From an uncultured Bacteroidales bacterium (GTDB taxonomy: Bacteria; Bacteroidota; Bacteroidia; Bacteroidales; UBA3663), in assembly GCA_905236195.1 (NCBI GenBank), contig CAJOOX010000026.1, forward strand, positions 1 through 29,496: a stretch of 29,496 bases of DNA, read 5' to 3'. The notes under the pieces are model-generated. The model had not been told where the DNA came from. It worked only from the letters and a program-made list of their open reading frames with translations, and did not search any database. Below, one piece after another: positions 6,461 to 14,476 of this stretch. The translations under genes were made by a program, and so were the position numbers. How positions within the stretch are numbered: the first letter of the stretch is position 1; each line of letters opens with the position of its first letter.

Positions 6461-8521
6461 TTACAATCCTTCTACATCCGTAAACGGAATCGTGAATCTG
6501 CATCCGGCTTTCCATTCCGAACAGCCGAATGCATTCTTGCCTTTCAGAAGCCTACCCTTGCCACATACCGGACACACCTTGGGGAGCGTCTCAAGTGTAT
6601 ATTTCCTCTGGAGTGCGGCAGCCGGCTGAGTCGTCTTCTTTGACGATGCTGGAGCATCGCTTTTCTTTCGTTTGGGACTCTCTTTCTTGGACTTGATTTC
6701 CTCGTCCACAAAGGTGATACGCGACGAATGGCGGTCGTTTTTCACTCTCCAGCATATCTGATTCACCATATCGGTAAGTTCGGCAATAAAGTTCTTGGCA
6801 TCATATTCCCCACGCTCTATCTGACGCAGTTTGTGTTCCCACTGACCGGTCAGTTCGGCGCTTTTGAGGAGTTCGTCCTGGATGATACCGATTACTTCAA
6901 TACCTGTCTGGGTAGCCACCAGACTTTTCTTTTCTTTCCTGATATAACGGCGTTTGAAAAGGGTTTCGATGATGGCTGCACGGGTGGAGGGACGTCCCAG
7001 TCCGTTTTCCTTCATCGCATCGCGCAATTCGTCACTGTCGCACAGTTTCCCTGCGGTTTCCATCGCCCGGAGCAACGTTGCTTCGGTATAGAGTTTCGGA
7101 GGCTGGGTCTGTTTTTCCAGCAGGGACGGTTCGTGAGGACCGCTCTCCCCCACCTGAAAATCGGGCATTACGCCCATGGCTTCTTCCTCGTCGCCTTTCT
7201 TCTCGGGTTCTTCCTGCACCTGTGTATCTCCCGCATAAACAGCGCGCCATCCGTCTTTGACAATCACTTTGCCGGTAGCCCTGAACGGCACATCGGCACT
7301 CTCGCCCATTACTGTTGTGGTAGCAAATTCACAATCGGGATAGAATACGGAGATAAACCTTTTGCACACCAGGTCATAAACCTTGCGTTCAATGTCGCTG
7401 AGGGCACCCTGCTGCCCCGTGGGAATGATGGCGTGGTGGTCGGTTACCTTCGAGTTGTCGAACACTTTTTTCGACTTGGGGAGTTTGGCGCCCTGAACCG
7501 TCAGACGGTCCGTGAAAGGTTCATAACCCTTCAATCCGCGCAGAATGCCCGGACATTTGGGATAAATATCGTCCGACAAGAACGTAGTATCCACACGCGG
7601 GTAGGTGGTCACTTTCTTTTCGTAAAGCGACTGAATGATATTGAGTGTCTGCTCGGCAGAAAGCGAGAACTTGCGGTTGCAGTCCACCTGCAGCGACGTC
7701 AGGTCATAGAGTCGCGGGGGGGCTTCCTTGCCTTTTTTCTTCTGTACGTCCTTGATTTCGAAAGGCTGTCCCTGAATTTGGGCGAGGGCGGCCTCGGCCT
7801 CTTCTTTCTGCATGAAACGTCCCTTCGTGGCGTTGAACGTAACGTCACGGTAGAGCGTTTTGATTTCCCAGTAGGTCTCCGGCTTGAAGTTCACAATCTC
7901 CCAATGGCGTTTCACGATGATGGCCAGCGTGGGTGTCTGTACACGTCCGATACTGATTACCTGATGCTGGTCGCGCTGAGCATAACGTATCGTATAGAGA
8001 CGCGTTGCGTTCATGCCCAGAATCCAGTCGCCTATACTGCGCGACAGACCTGCTGCATACAGGTTGTCGTACTTCTTCTGGTCTTCCAGATGGGAAAAAC
8101 CCTCGCGTATGGACTCATCGGTGAGTGAAGAGATCCACAGACGGTAAACCGGCACATGCACACCGGCCTTTTGCATTACCCAGCGCTGAATCAGTTCGCC
8201 TTCGATACCGGCATCACCGCAGTTCACAATCAGCTCGGCCTTGTCGTAGAGGCTCTGGATGATATTGAACTGTTTCTGCACTCCGCTGTCGTCCAGCAGT
8301 TTGATACCGAATCTGGGCGGTATCATGGGCAAAGTTTCCATCTGCCAGCGTTTCCAGGCTGGCGTATAATCGTCCGGAGCTTTGAGCGAACACAAGTGGC
8401 CGAAAGTCCACGTAACCTGCCACTCACCGCCCTCATAGTATCCGTCTTTGCGCGATGTAGCCCCCAATACCTGAGCAATACTTTGGGCCACACTCGGTTT
8501 CTCAGCTATACATACTTTCAT
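6461..8521 (-). CDS. topB: DNA topoisomerase III (type IA)
   Basis: A 686-residue type IA topoisomerase. The Toprim domain starts at the N terminus (CIAEKPSVAQSIA) and holds NCGDAGIEGELI; here the usual DxD is D-A-G, a form I associate with some TopB branches. The core has IGRVQTPTLAII, and the catalytic tyrosine is Y307 in TTYPRVDTTFL. A lysine-rich linker (about 620-640) precedes a C-terminal Cys-containing domain with CPVCGKGRLL and a third Cys in GCSEW. The enzyme passes single strands to decatenate DNA and resolve recombination intermediates. The pnuC stop overlaps its start in ATGA, so the two are translationally coupled. Nothing nearby suggests a conjugative element, so this is likely the chromosomal copy. 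Confidence 0.93.
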   Translation of the reverse strand: MKVCIAEKPSVAQSIAQVLGATSRKDGYYEGGEWQVTWTFGHLCSLKAPDDYTPAWKRWQMETLPMIPPRFGIKLLDDSGVQKQFNIIQSLYDKAELIVNCGDAGIEGELIQRWVMQKAGVHVPVYRLWISSLTDESIREGFSHLEDQKKYDNLYAAGLSRSIGDWILGMNATRLYTIRYAQRDQHQVISIGRVQTPTLAIIVKRHWEIVNFKPETYWEIKTLYRDVTFNATKGRFMQKEEAEAALAQIQGQPFEIKDVQKKKGKEAPPRLYDLTSLQVDCNRKFSLSAEQTLNIIQSLYEKKVTTYPRVDTTFLSDDIYPKCPGILRGLKGYEPFTDRLTVQGAKLPKSKKVFDNSKVTDHHAIIPTGQQGALSDIERKVYDLVCKRFISVFYPDCEFATTTVMGESADVPFRATGKVIVKDGWRAVYAGDTQVQEEPEKKGDEEEAMGVMPDFQVGESGPHEPSLLEKQTQPPKLYTEATLLRAMETAGKLCDSDELRDAMKENGLGRPSTRAAIIETLFKRRYIRKEKKSLVATQTGIEVIGIIQDELLKSAELTGQWEHKLRQIERGEYDAKNFIAELTDMVNQICWRVKNDRHSSRITFVDEEIKSKKESPKRKKSDAPASSKKTTQPAAALQRKYTLETLPKVCPVCGKGRLLKGKNAFGCSEWKAGCRFTIPFTDVEGL

Positions 8522-9294
8522 TCTGTTTCCTCAGGTTTGGCCAGTTTGGTCCACATGTAGATACCATAGAAGGTATTGACAAGGTAAATGGAATATTTTG
8601 AGACGGTCATGAACGAGAATTCCGAATCATTCATCCACCAGATACTGATGGAAAAGATATTGATGAAGAGCCACAGATACCACTGTTCTACGTAGGCGCG
8701 TGTAGATATAAAAGTGGTGATGATGGCCAGCACCGTTGTCGTGGCGTCCAGCCAAAGCTGTCCTTCATTCACATAGTCGCCCCGGAAGGAGCGGATGTGC
8801 ATGGCCTGGAAGAACTCTGCCAAATAGGGACCGGCATACTTCAGGAACTGCGCGAACACAACCGTCATCAGGGCAATCAGCACCAGATAACTGCCCCTCG
8901 CCTTCCATGTCATCCAACGGGTCTGTATCTGGTCGGTGTTCTTTTTGCGTTTACGCTGACTCCACCAGTGCCATCCGAGGAACTGCATGGGCAGCGTGTA
9001 GAACAGGCGTTGCAGGGCATCTCCATAGATGTGTTCCGAAAAAGAAATGTACATGTAGAGAAAGCACTCTACAATGCCGAAAATCCAGTTGGCCATCGAG
9101 CCTTTGGCTCCCAGCACCACACAGAACACACCCAATATGGCACTCACGGCAGCTATCGAACTGTTGACCGTCACCTCACCTTTAATCAGAAAGGAGGCAA
9201 CGGACAACGCCATGATGGCACCTATCAGCAGCCATTCGAACCAGTTCAGGTTCCGGAAGGTAAGATAGAGCAGGGTCGCGTATTTGTTTCGCAT
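8518..9294 (-). CDS. pnuC: PnuC-family nicotinamide riboside (or related vitamin) transporter
   Basis: A 258-residue membrane protein with about seven hydrophobic helices. The family core appears as NWIFGIVECFLYMYI and, near the C terminus, the conserved EQWYLWLFINIFSI block with tryptophans and Asn that line the substrate path in PnuC. The hydrophilic insert KRKKNTDQIQTRW lies between helices. PnuC proteins move nicotinamide riboside by facilitated diffusion; close relatives (PnuT) move thiamine. No thiamine gene or TPP riboswitch is visible beside it, so the NAD precursor role is the default reading. It overlaps topB by four bases and lies 45 bases after proS. Confidence 0.85.
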   Translation of the reverse strand: MRNKYATLLYLTFRNLNWFEWLLIGAIMALSVASFLIKGEVTVNSSIAAVSAILGVFCVVLGAKGSMANWIFGIVECFLYMYISFSEHIYGDALQRLFYTLPMQFLGWHWWSQRKRKKNTDQIQTRWMTWKARGSYLVLIALMTVVFAQFLKYAGPYLAEFFQAMHIRSFRGDYVNEGQLWLDATTTVLAIITTFISTRAYVEQWYLWLFINIFSISIWWMNDSEFSFMTVSKYSIYLVNTFYGIYMWTKLAKPEETE

Positions 9295-9339
9295 CTGGAG
9301 TTCATCGCCGGACTCTCCGGCTACTTGGACAGCATCGGA

Positions 9340-10815
9340 TTAATACGAACGGGCAATCAGAACGCGGTACTTTGCAGGTTTGCCCGAAACCATATCCACG
9401 CCTTCGGTCTGTTCGAAGTCGAAGGGCACACAACGGATGGTCGCCTGTGTATCGGCCTTAATCTGAGCTTCTGTCTCGGCAGTACCGTCCCAATGGCAGA
9501 GGAAGAAACCTCCGTCTGCCACACGGGTCTTGAACTCCTCGTAGTTGTCGCACTCGTATACGTGTGCGTCACGGAAGCTCTTGGCCTTGTTGTAGATATT
9601 GGCCTGGATATCGTCGAGCAGTTTCTCTACTCTTTCCTCGATGCCTTCCATCGGCACAGTCTCTTTTTCCAGCGTATCGCGGCGCATGATTTCAACCGTA
9701 CCGTTCTCGAGATCGCGGTTACCCATCACAAGACGGACAGGTACTCCCTTGAGTTCGTAGTCGGCGAACTTGAATCCGGGACGTTTGTTGTCGGCATTGT
9801 CATACTTCACGCTGATGCCTTTCTTCTCCAAGTTGGCAGCAATCGCGCCGAGTTTCTCATCGAGTTTAGACATGTCTTTGCCGCCGATGGGAATGATAAC
9901 CACCTGGAGGGGAGCCACCTTGGGAGGCAGCACCAGACCGTTGTCGTCGGAATGTGTCATGATGAGAGCGCCGATCAGACGTGTCGAAACGCCCCACGAC
10001 GATGCCCACACATATTGGGGTTTGTTCTCCTTGTCGAGATAGGTCACGTCGAAGGCCTTGGCAAAATTCTGACCCAGGAAGTGACTGGTACCAGCCTGCA
10101 GAGCCTTACCGTCCTGCATCATGGCTTCGATGGTGTAGGTATTGAGGGCTCCGGCAAAACGTTCGGTCTCGCTCTTTACACCCTGCATGACGGGCAGTGC
10201 GAGGAAACGTTCGGCAAAATCGGCATAGACCTTGATCATCTGCTGGGTACGCGCCTCGGCTTCTTCGGCCGTTGCGTGAGCCGTATGGCCTTCCTGCCAC
10301 AGGAATTCGGAAGTTCGGAGGAACGGACGCGTACGCATCTCCCAACGCATCACATTACACCACTGGTTACAGAGAATCGGAAGATCTCTCCACGAATGGA
10401 TCCATCCTTTATAAGTATTCCAGATAATGGTCTCCGAAGTGGGACGGATAATCAGCTCCTCTTCCAGTTTGGCTGTGGGATCCACTTCCACAGCGGTTTT
10501 GTCGGCTGTGGCTCTCAACCGGTAGTGGGTCACCACGGCGGCTTCTTTGGCAAAGCCTTCCACATGCTCGGCTTCACGGGAGAAGAACGATTTGGGAATC
10601 AGAAGGGGGAAATAGGCATTTCTGACACCTGTTTTCTTGAACATGGCGTCAAGTTCATGCTGCATCTTTTCCCAAATGGCATAGCCATAGGGTTTGATAA
10701 CCATACATCCGCGCACGGCAGACTGTTCAGCCAAATCGGCTTTTACGACCAGTTCATTGTACCACCGGGAATAGTCGTCGGCACGTTTGGTCAAATCTTT
10801 TAATTCTGTTGCCAT
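9340..10815 (-). CDS. proS: Prolyl-tRNA synthetase (archaeal/eukaryote-like type)
   Basis: A 491-residue class II synthetase. The length, and the absence of the large editing insertion between motifs 2 and 3, mark the short ProS type. Visible signatures are FKKTGVRNAYFPLLIP (motif 1 region), RWEMRTRPFLRTSEFLWQEGH (motif 2 and its loop), and GVSTRLIGALIM (motif 3). The anticodon-binding domain follows at about 290-390, and a C-terminal domain ends in a terminal Tyr (VLIARSY), as in this type. It charges tRNA-Pro with proline in the cytoplasm. It begins seven bases after the OmpA-domain gene, suggesting one transcript. Confidence 0.96.
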   Translation of the reverse strand: MATELKDLTKRADDYSRWYNELVVKADLAEQSAVRGCMVIKPYGYAIWEKMQHELDAMFKKTGVRNAYFPLLIPKSFFSREAEHVEGFAKEAAVVTHYRLRATADKTAVEVDPTAKLEEELIIRPTSETIIWNTYKGWIHSWRDLPILCNQWCNVMRWEMRTRPFLRTSEFLWQEGHTAHATAEEAEARTQQMIKVYADFAERFLALPVMQGVKSETERFAGALNTYTIEAMMQDGKALQAGTSHFLGQNFAKAFDVTYLDKENKPQYVWASSWGVSTRLIGALIMTHSDDNGLVLPPKVAPLQVVIIPIGGKDMSKLDEKLGAIAANLEKKGISVKYDNADNKRPGFKFADYELKGVPVRLVMGNRDLENGTVEIMRRDTLEKETVPMEGIEERVEKLLDDIQANIYNKAKSFRDAHVYECDNYEEFKTRVADGGFFLCHWDGTAETEAQIKADTQATIRCVPFDFEQTEGVDMVSGKPAKYRVLIARSY

Positions 10816-10822
10816 TTTATTT

Positions 10823-11440
10823 TTATAATTGATTTTTCTTTGCTGATTTAAGCATTGCTTTCGAGGGTACGAAATAGAGGGTTACCCTGCGGTTTTTCTC
10901 GCGTTGGGCGAGGGTGCTGTTGTCCGTTTCGGGTGACTCGTTACCGATACCGAAGGGATAGATATGAGCCGAGAGAGCACCCTGACGGCGAAACCATTGG
11001 GCCAACTCCTTCGCACGGGCCTGGGTAAATGATCTCAGATAAACGTCGCTGCCGTTATTGTCAGAGTGGCATGCCACAATCACAGAGGTGAGCGGGTCAT
11101 TCCCCTTTACCAGATGGAGAAACGGTCTCAACTGCTGTTCTGCATATTGCGAAAGGGCCGTATCATTGGCCAGATATAGGAACCTTACCGGAATGGTAAC
11201 CTTGAAGATGGCTTCGTTGGAACCCGTCAGTGCACATCGACAACCACGCAAATTCGTCAGTCGCTGGCTTTCTTTTTTCCAGTAACTGCGCACATTCTTC
11301 ATTGTCTCATATTCTCCCGTCACGAAGGCCTTCTCGCCATACAGCGTCTGTTCGGCCTCGGGTATCCGCTCGAAATTCTGGGCCGCTGCCGTAAACGCAA
11401 GGCCCGCCCAAAGCACTATGTTTATTATTGTCTGTCTCAA
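10823..11440 (-). CDS. OmpA C-terminal domain protein
   Basis: A 205-residue protein with a signal peptide (about residues 1-20, ending TAAAQ). An OmpA/MotB peptidoglycan-binding domain covers about 75-192. The key residues for binding diaminopimelate are present: D127 in ACHSDNNGS and R142 in FTQARAKEL, followed by the NRRV block at 183-186. The beta-barrel of OmpA is absent. The protein therefore looks like a periplasmic or outer-membrane-associated peptidoglycan-binding protein, without a lipobox. A Cys pair CRC at 67-69 sits in the segment before the domain. It is followed by proS after seven bases. Confidence 0.85.
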   Translation of the reverse strand: MRQTIINIVLWAGLAFTAAAQNFERIPEAEQTLYGEKAFVTGEYETMKNVRSYWKKESQRLTNLRGCRCALTGSNEAIFKVTIPVRFLYLANDTALSQYAEQQLRPFLHLVKGNDPLTSVIVACHSDNNGSDVYLRSFTQARAKELAQWFRRQGALSAHIYPFGIGNESPETDNSTLAQREKNRRVTLYFVPSKAMLKSAKKNQL

Positions 11441-11473
11441 CTCAGATTTTTTTAACTTGTACCGCTCAGCACG

Positions 11474-11489
11474 TCCCCCGCCAGGGGGA
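11474..11489. other. GC-rich hairpin upstream of the OmpA-domain gene
   Basis: TCCCCC-GCCA-GGGGGA forms a perfect six-pair stem. It lies between the 107-residue acidic protein and the OmpA-domain gene. A TTTT follows on the + strand, but not on the - strand where the genes lie, so it is not a convincing terminator for them. It may be an mRNA stability or attenuation structure. Confidence 0.45.
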
Positions 11490-11507
11490 TTTTGAGGGTC
11501 CGTTCAA

Positions 11508-11831
11508 CTATCCCAGCGTGTCCTCGTAGTCCATTTCACAGCGCACCACCCACTCGACCAGTTCGGGATCGATTTTGGGGTGAGTCTGATGGAATTCCAC
11601 ATCCTTTTTGAGGGCGCGCACCACATATTCGGTGAGGTCTTCAATATCGATTTCCACTTCGTCTTCCTCCTCCAGGAAGCCGTTCACTTCGTAGTACTCA
11701 TAAACCAAATCCGAAATATAGAGGACCTCGTCATCGGTAAACTTGCCTTTAGCCTCCTGCGGGAGGTTGGCCTGGATATATTTCACAGCCTCCTGATCAT
11801 CAAAGACGCTGTTTTCTAAATTTTCTGCCAT
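11508..11831 (-). CDS. Acidic conserved hypothetical protein, 107 aa
   Basis: A small, strongly acidic cytoplasmic protein with about 31 Asp/Glu against about 8 Lys/Arg. It has no signal peptide and no membrane helix. The middle carries FLEEEDEVEIDIEDLTEYV, and the C terminus IDPELVEWVVRCEMDYEDTLG; the pattern suggests an all-helical fold. I do not recognise a named family. One base separates it from the lipid kinase stop upstream, so the two genes are transcribed together. Confidence 0.75.
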   Translation of the reverse strand: MAENLENSVFDDQEAVKYIQANLPQEAKGKFTDDEVLYISDLVYEYYEVNGFLEEEDEVEIDIEDLTEYVVRALKKDVEFHQTHPKIDPELVEWVVRCEMDYEDTLG

Positions 11832-11832
11832 T

Positions 11833-12849
11833 TTATTTTGTTTTTAACAACTTGGTTATCGGGGGAATATCGGGCATATTGGGAATCGATTTTTTCAGAT
11901 TCGCCAATATGGAATAATGCACCTCTTCGAATCCGTAGCGCAGGTTATTCAGTCTTTGCGTTACGGGGTTGGCGGGTGTCAGCACATGAAGTCCGGCAGG
12001 AATGGTCTGTATATCGACCACGCCTTTCATTTCGAACGGCTCTCCGTCCACATGTACCGGCGTCTCCTTGGGCAGTACGATACGTACGTGAGACGAGCGG
12101 AAATAGAGCACATTGGGATTCTTGTGAATAGTCCCATTAAATAGCTGGGTTACCAACTGCGGTATGCCTGCCGGAGGAAAGGGTTTGATTAGGGTGATAT
12201 CCATCAGTCCGTCGTCCATCGTGGCCTCGGGTGTGATTTTGGCATCATTGCCCCATTGAGAGGCATTTCCCACACAAATCAAAAAGGCCCGCTCCCTGAT
12301 TTTCTCGTCGTCGGTATAAATCGAATAGGTCTTGGCATCATATTTACGCAGGTGGTCAATCACTTCCCTCACATACGTGAAGGCCCCGCGCTGTCCCGCC
12401 TGTGCGAATTTCTGGCTGATGTCGGCATCGAATCCAACACCTGCCGTACAGAAAAAGATATGCTCGTTAGCTTTTCCGTAGTCGATGGCCTGCCTGTGGT
12501 TCTCCACCACGACCTGCATGGCGTGCTCGCTCTCCAGCGGCAACTGCAGATGCCGGGCAAGACCGTTGCCCGACCCCATGGGAACAATACCGATGGCTGT
12601 CTTGGTTCCTACCAGTCCGCGCGCCGTCTCGTTCACAGTACCATCACCTCCGATGGCCAGAACCGTATCGAATCCCTGCTTGGCGGCTTCACTCGCCAAT
12701 TCTGTAGCGTGGCCGGCATATCGGGTCTCACAATAATCGACTTCAAATTTATCTGACATGAATACATGCTTAACCAACGTCGGTATCTCGCTTTTGGGAC
12801 GCACACCGGCGATGGGATTCACAATGATACGTATCGTTCGTTTCTCCAT
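11833..12849 (-). CDS. Diacylglycerol kinase-family lipid kinase (YegS/DagK type)
   Basis: A 338-residue protein with the DAGK catalytic domain in the N-terminal half: VNPIAGVRPKS at 10-20, the nucleotide-binding IGGDGTVNE with GGDG at 67-70, and MGSGNGLARHL at 91-101. The beta-sandwich C-terminal domain includes VHVDGEPFEM. This superfamily phosphorylates diacylglycerol, sphingoid bases, ceramide or related lipids at the inner membrane. It is divergent from the serine palmitoyltransferase gene, with 153 bases between the start codons. A sphingoid or ceramide substrate is therefore plausible, but this is inference; diacylglycerol recycling remains the conservative reading. Confidence 0.9.
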   Translation of the reverse strand: MEKRTIRIIVNPIAGVRPKSEIPTLVKHVFMSDKFEVDYCETRYAGHATELASEAAKQGFDTVLAIGGDGTVNETARGLVGTKTAIGIVPMGSGNGLARHLQLPLESEHAMQVVVENHRQAIDYGKANEHIFFCTAGVGFDADISQKFAQAGQRGAFTYVREVIDHLRKYDAKTYSIYTDDEKIRERAFLICVGNASQWGNDAKITPEATMDDGLMDITLIKPFPPAGIPQLVTQLFNGTIHKNPNVLYFRSSHVRIVLPKETPVHVDGEPFEMKGVVDIQTIPAGLHVLTPANPVTQRLNNLRYGFEEVHYSILANLKKSIPNMPDIPPITKLLKTK

Positions 12850-12869
12850 ATCTATATAAAAATGCGGCG

Positions 12870-12877
12870 CAAAGATA
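12870..12877 (-). promoter_or_regulatory. Promoter -7 element for the lipid kinase operon
   Basis: Read on the - strand this is TATCTTTG, matching the Bacteroidetes -7 consensus, followed by GCGCCGCA and the kinase start codon 20 bases on. An upstream TTTG at the right distance is not visible. Confidence 0.6.
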
Positions 12878-12972
12878 ATATTTTTTTTGCATATTTCCTA
12901 TTTTCTGACCGGAAAATATGAAAGTTAAACATTTTTTCACGCAATAAGGGCTGATATTACAACTTTATTTGT

Positions 12973-12980
12973 TATCTTTG
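12973..12980 (+). promoter_or_regulatory. Promoter -7 element for serine palmitoyltransferase
   Basis: TATCTTTG followed by CGGCC, an exact TAnnTTTG match, 22 bases before the start codon. It lies back to back with the lipid kinase promoter in the same AT-rich gap. No clear -33 TTTG is present. Confidence 0.62.
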
Positions 12981-13002
12981 CGGCCTAAATTAAAAAAATA
13001 AG

Positions 13003-14187
13003 ATGGGTTTATTACAAGAAAAACTTGCCAGATATACAGCACCGCAACGCGCCAAGGCACACGGTATCTATCCCTACTTCCGGGTCATTGAAAGCGACCA
13101 GGACACGGAGGTCATCATCAATGGGAAGAAAGTACTGATGTTCGGGTCTAATGCCTATTTGGGACTCACCAACCACCCCAGAGTGAAGGAAGCCGCCATC
13201 GAAATGACCAGAAAATACGGATCAGGATGTGCCGGTTCGCGGTTCCTGAACGGAACGCTTGACATCCATGTGGCCCTTGAGGAGCGGCTTGCCGCTTTCG
13301 TGGGAAAGGAAGAGGCACTCATTTATTCTACCGGGTTCCAGACCAATCTGGGTGTTATTTCCTGTCTCACGGGACACGAAGACTATATTCTTTGGGATGA
13401 ACTTGACCATGCTTCCATCATCGAGGGCAAGCGGCTTTCTTTCAGCCAGAATTTCAAATTCCGTCACAACGATCTGGAGTCGCTCGAAAAGAAACTCATG
13501 CGATGTAAACCCGACAAGGTGAAACTCATCGTGGTTGACGGCGTCTATTCGATGGAAGGCGATGTGGCTCCCCTGCCAGGGATTGTACAGCTGGCTGAAA
13601 AATACAATGCCTCTGTCATGGTGGATGAGGCGCATGGCATCGGCATTTTCGGACAACAGGGACGCGGTGTCTGCGACCACTTCGGCGTGTCCGACAAAGT
13701 GGATCTCATCATGGGCACATTCTCCAAGAGTCTGGCCTCCATCGGCGGATTTATCGCCACGAACCATGACACGGCCAACTGGCTGCGCCACAACAGCCGG
13801 CCGTTCATCTTCTCGGCTTCCCCAACACCTGCTGCCATCGGGGCGGTCAATGCGGCGCTCGACATCATGGAAAACGAGCCAGAGCGCATACAGCACCTTT
13901 GGGACATCACCAACTTCGCTCTAAACGAGTTCCGCGAGATGGGATGTGAGATAGGACACACCTGTTCTCCCATCATTCCCCTCTTCATCCGCGACTTTGA
14001 CAAGACGCTGCTGGTCACGCGCATGCTCCTCGACGAAGGTCTCTTTGTCAACCCCGTTGTGCCGCCGGCTGTACCCTCCGAGAGTACGCTTATTCGGTTC
14101 TCACTCATGGCAACATTCTCCCAGCCTCAGGTGGAATTTGCCCTTGACAAGATTCAGAAAGTATTCCGCAAACTCAATATTATATAA
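13003..14187 (+). CDS. spt: Serine palmitoyltransferase (alpha-oxoamine synthase family)
   Basis: A 394-residue PLP enzyme of the alpha-oxoamine synthase family. Signatures are MFGSNAYLGLTNHP, KYGSGCAGSRFLNGTLDIH, the cofactor-contacting DEAHG (D208, H211), and the Schiff-base lysine K242 in GTFSKSLASIGGF. The start MGLLQEKLARY and the whole alignment pattern match the Bacteroides serine palmitoyltransferase as I remember it, better than glycine acetyltransferase (Kbl) or BioF. The reaction joins L-serine with a long-chain acyl-CoA (or acyl-ACP) to give 3-ketosphinganine, the first committed step to Bacteroidetes dihydroceramides. It has its own promoter and is probably co-transcribed with the small membrane protein that follows. 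Confidence 0.88.
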   Translation: MGLLQEKLARYTAPQRAKAHGIYPYFRVIESDQDTEVIINGKKVLMFGSNAYLGLTNHPRVKEAAIEMTRKYGSGCAGSRFLNGTLDIHVALEERLAAFVGKEEALIYSTGFQTNLGVISCLTGHEDYILWDELDHASIIEGKRLSFSQNFKFRHNDLESLEKKLMRCKPDKVKLIVVDGVYSMEGDVAPLPGIVQLAEKYNASVMVDEAHGIGIFGQQGRGVCDHFGVSDKVDLIMGTFSKSLASIGGFIATNHDTANWLRHNSRPFIFSASPTPAAIGAVNAALDIMENEPERIQHLWDITNFALNEFREMGCEIGHTCSPIIPLFIRDFDKTLLVTRMLLDEGLFVNPVVPPAVPSESTLIRFSLMATFSQPQVEFALDKIQKVFRKLNII

Positions 14188-14269
14188 AATTGGACCGTTG
14201 GACTATTGAACTATTTACCAAATTACCAACATTGGTCAAACAGTAAAATAGTAAAATAAAAATATCCCT

Positions 14270-14440
14270 ATGTATCAGTTTCAGAAAATTCTCCGCTGGG
14301 GATTCTATATCCTCGCCACCCTTACAGTCATCCTCTGGCTGCTGGACTATAAGGAAATGTGGACCAACCACTACTGGGTGTGGACCGGGTTCGTGGCCGT
14401 CGGCTGCTCTCTCATCAGGTTCTTCACCCGCATGATATGA
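14270..14440 (+). CDS. Small two-helix membrane protein downstream of spt, 56 aa
   Basis: An ATG at 14270 opens a 56-codon frame ending TGA at 14438-14440. The product has two hydrophobic helices, at about 8-25 (LRWGFYILATLTVILWLL) and 35-52 (YWVWTGFVAVGCSLIRFF), joined by a charged turn DYKEMWTNH. The N and C ends carry basic residues (K6, R9, R50, R54), which predicts both ends in the cytoplasm. It is rich in Trp (5). It starts 82 bases after spt with no terminator between, and the operon terminator begins on its stop codon. I know no named family. Its clean frame, compact placement and terminator argue it is real. Confidence 0.72.
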   Translation: MYQFQKILRWGFYILATLTVILWLLDYKEMWTNHYWVWTGFVAVGCSLIRFFTRMI

Positions 14441-14470
14441 GAAAAGCGCTCCGTCCGGGAGCGCTTTTCT
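14440..14470. terminator. Strong bidirectional intrinsic terminator
   Basis: A 13-pair stem, AGAAAAGCGCTCC with GGAGCGCTTTTCT, around a five-base loop. The A-run on one arm and the T-run on the other let it work in both directions. It separates the convergent spt operon (+) and the lipoprotein gene (-), whose stop lies seven bases away. Confidence 0.9.
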
Positions 14471-14476
14471 TTTATA

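Noticed and set aside
6728..8128. Open frame of 466 codons opposite topB
   Set aside because: It is antisense to a clear topoisomerase III with intact motifs; the translated product shows no domain, and its openness follows from codon usage of the true gene.
8797..10803. Open frame of 668 codons opposite pnuC and proS
   Set aside because: It spans the antisense of two unrelated, well-supported genes and has no recognisable domain.
14188..14269. Extra gene or promoter between spt and the small membrane protein
   Set aside because: The gap is AT-rich with short direct repeats such as AGTAAAAT, but contains no TAnnTTTG element and no frame of useful length.
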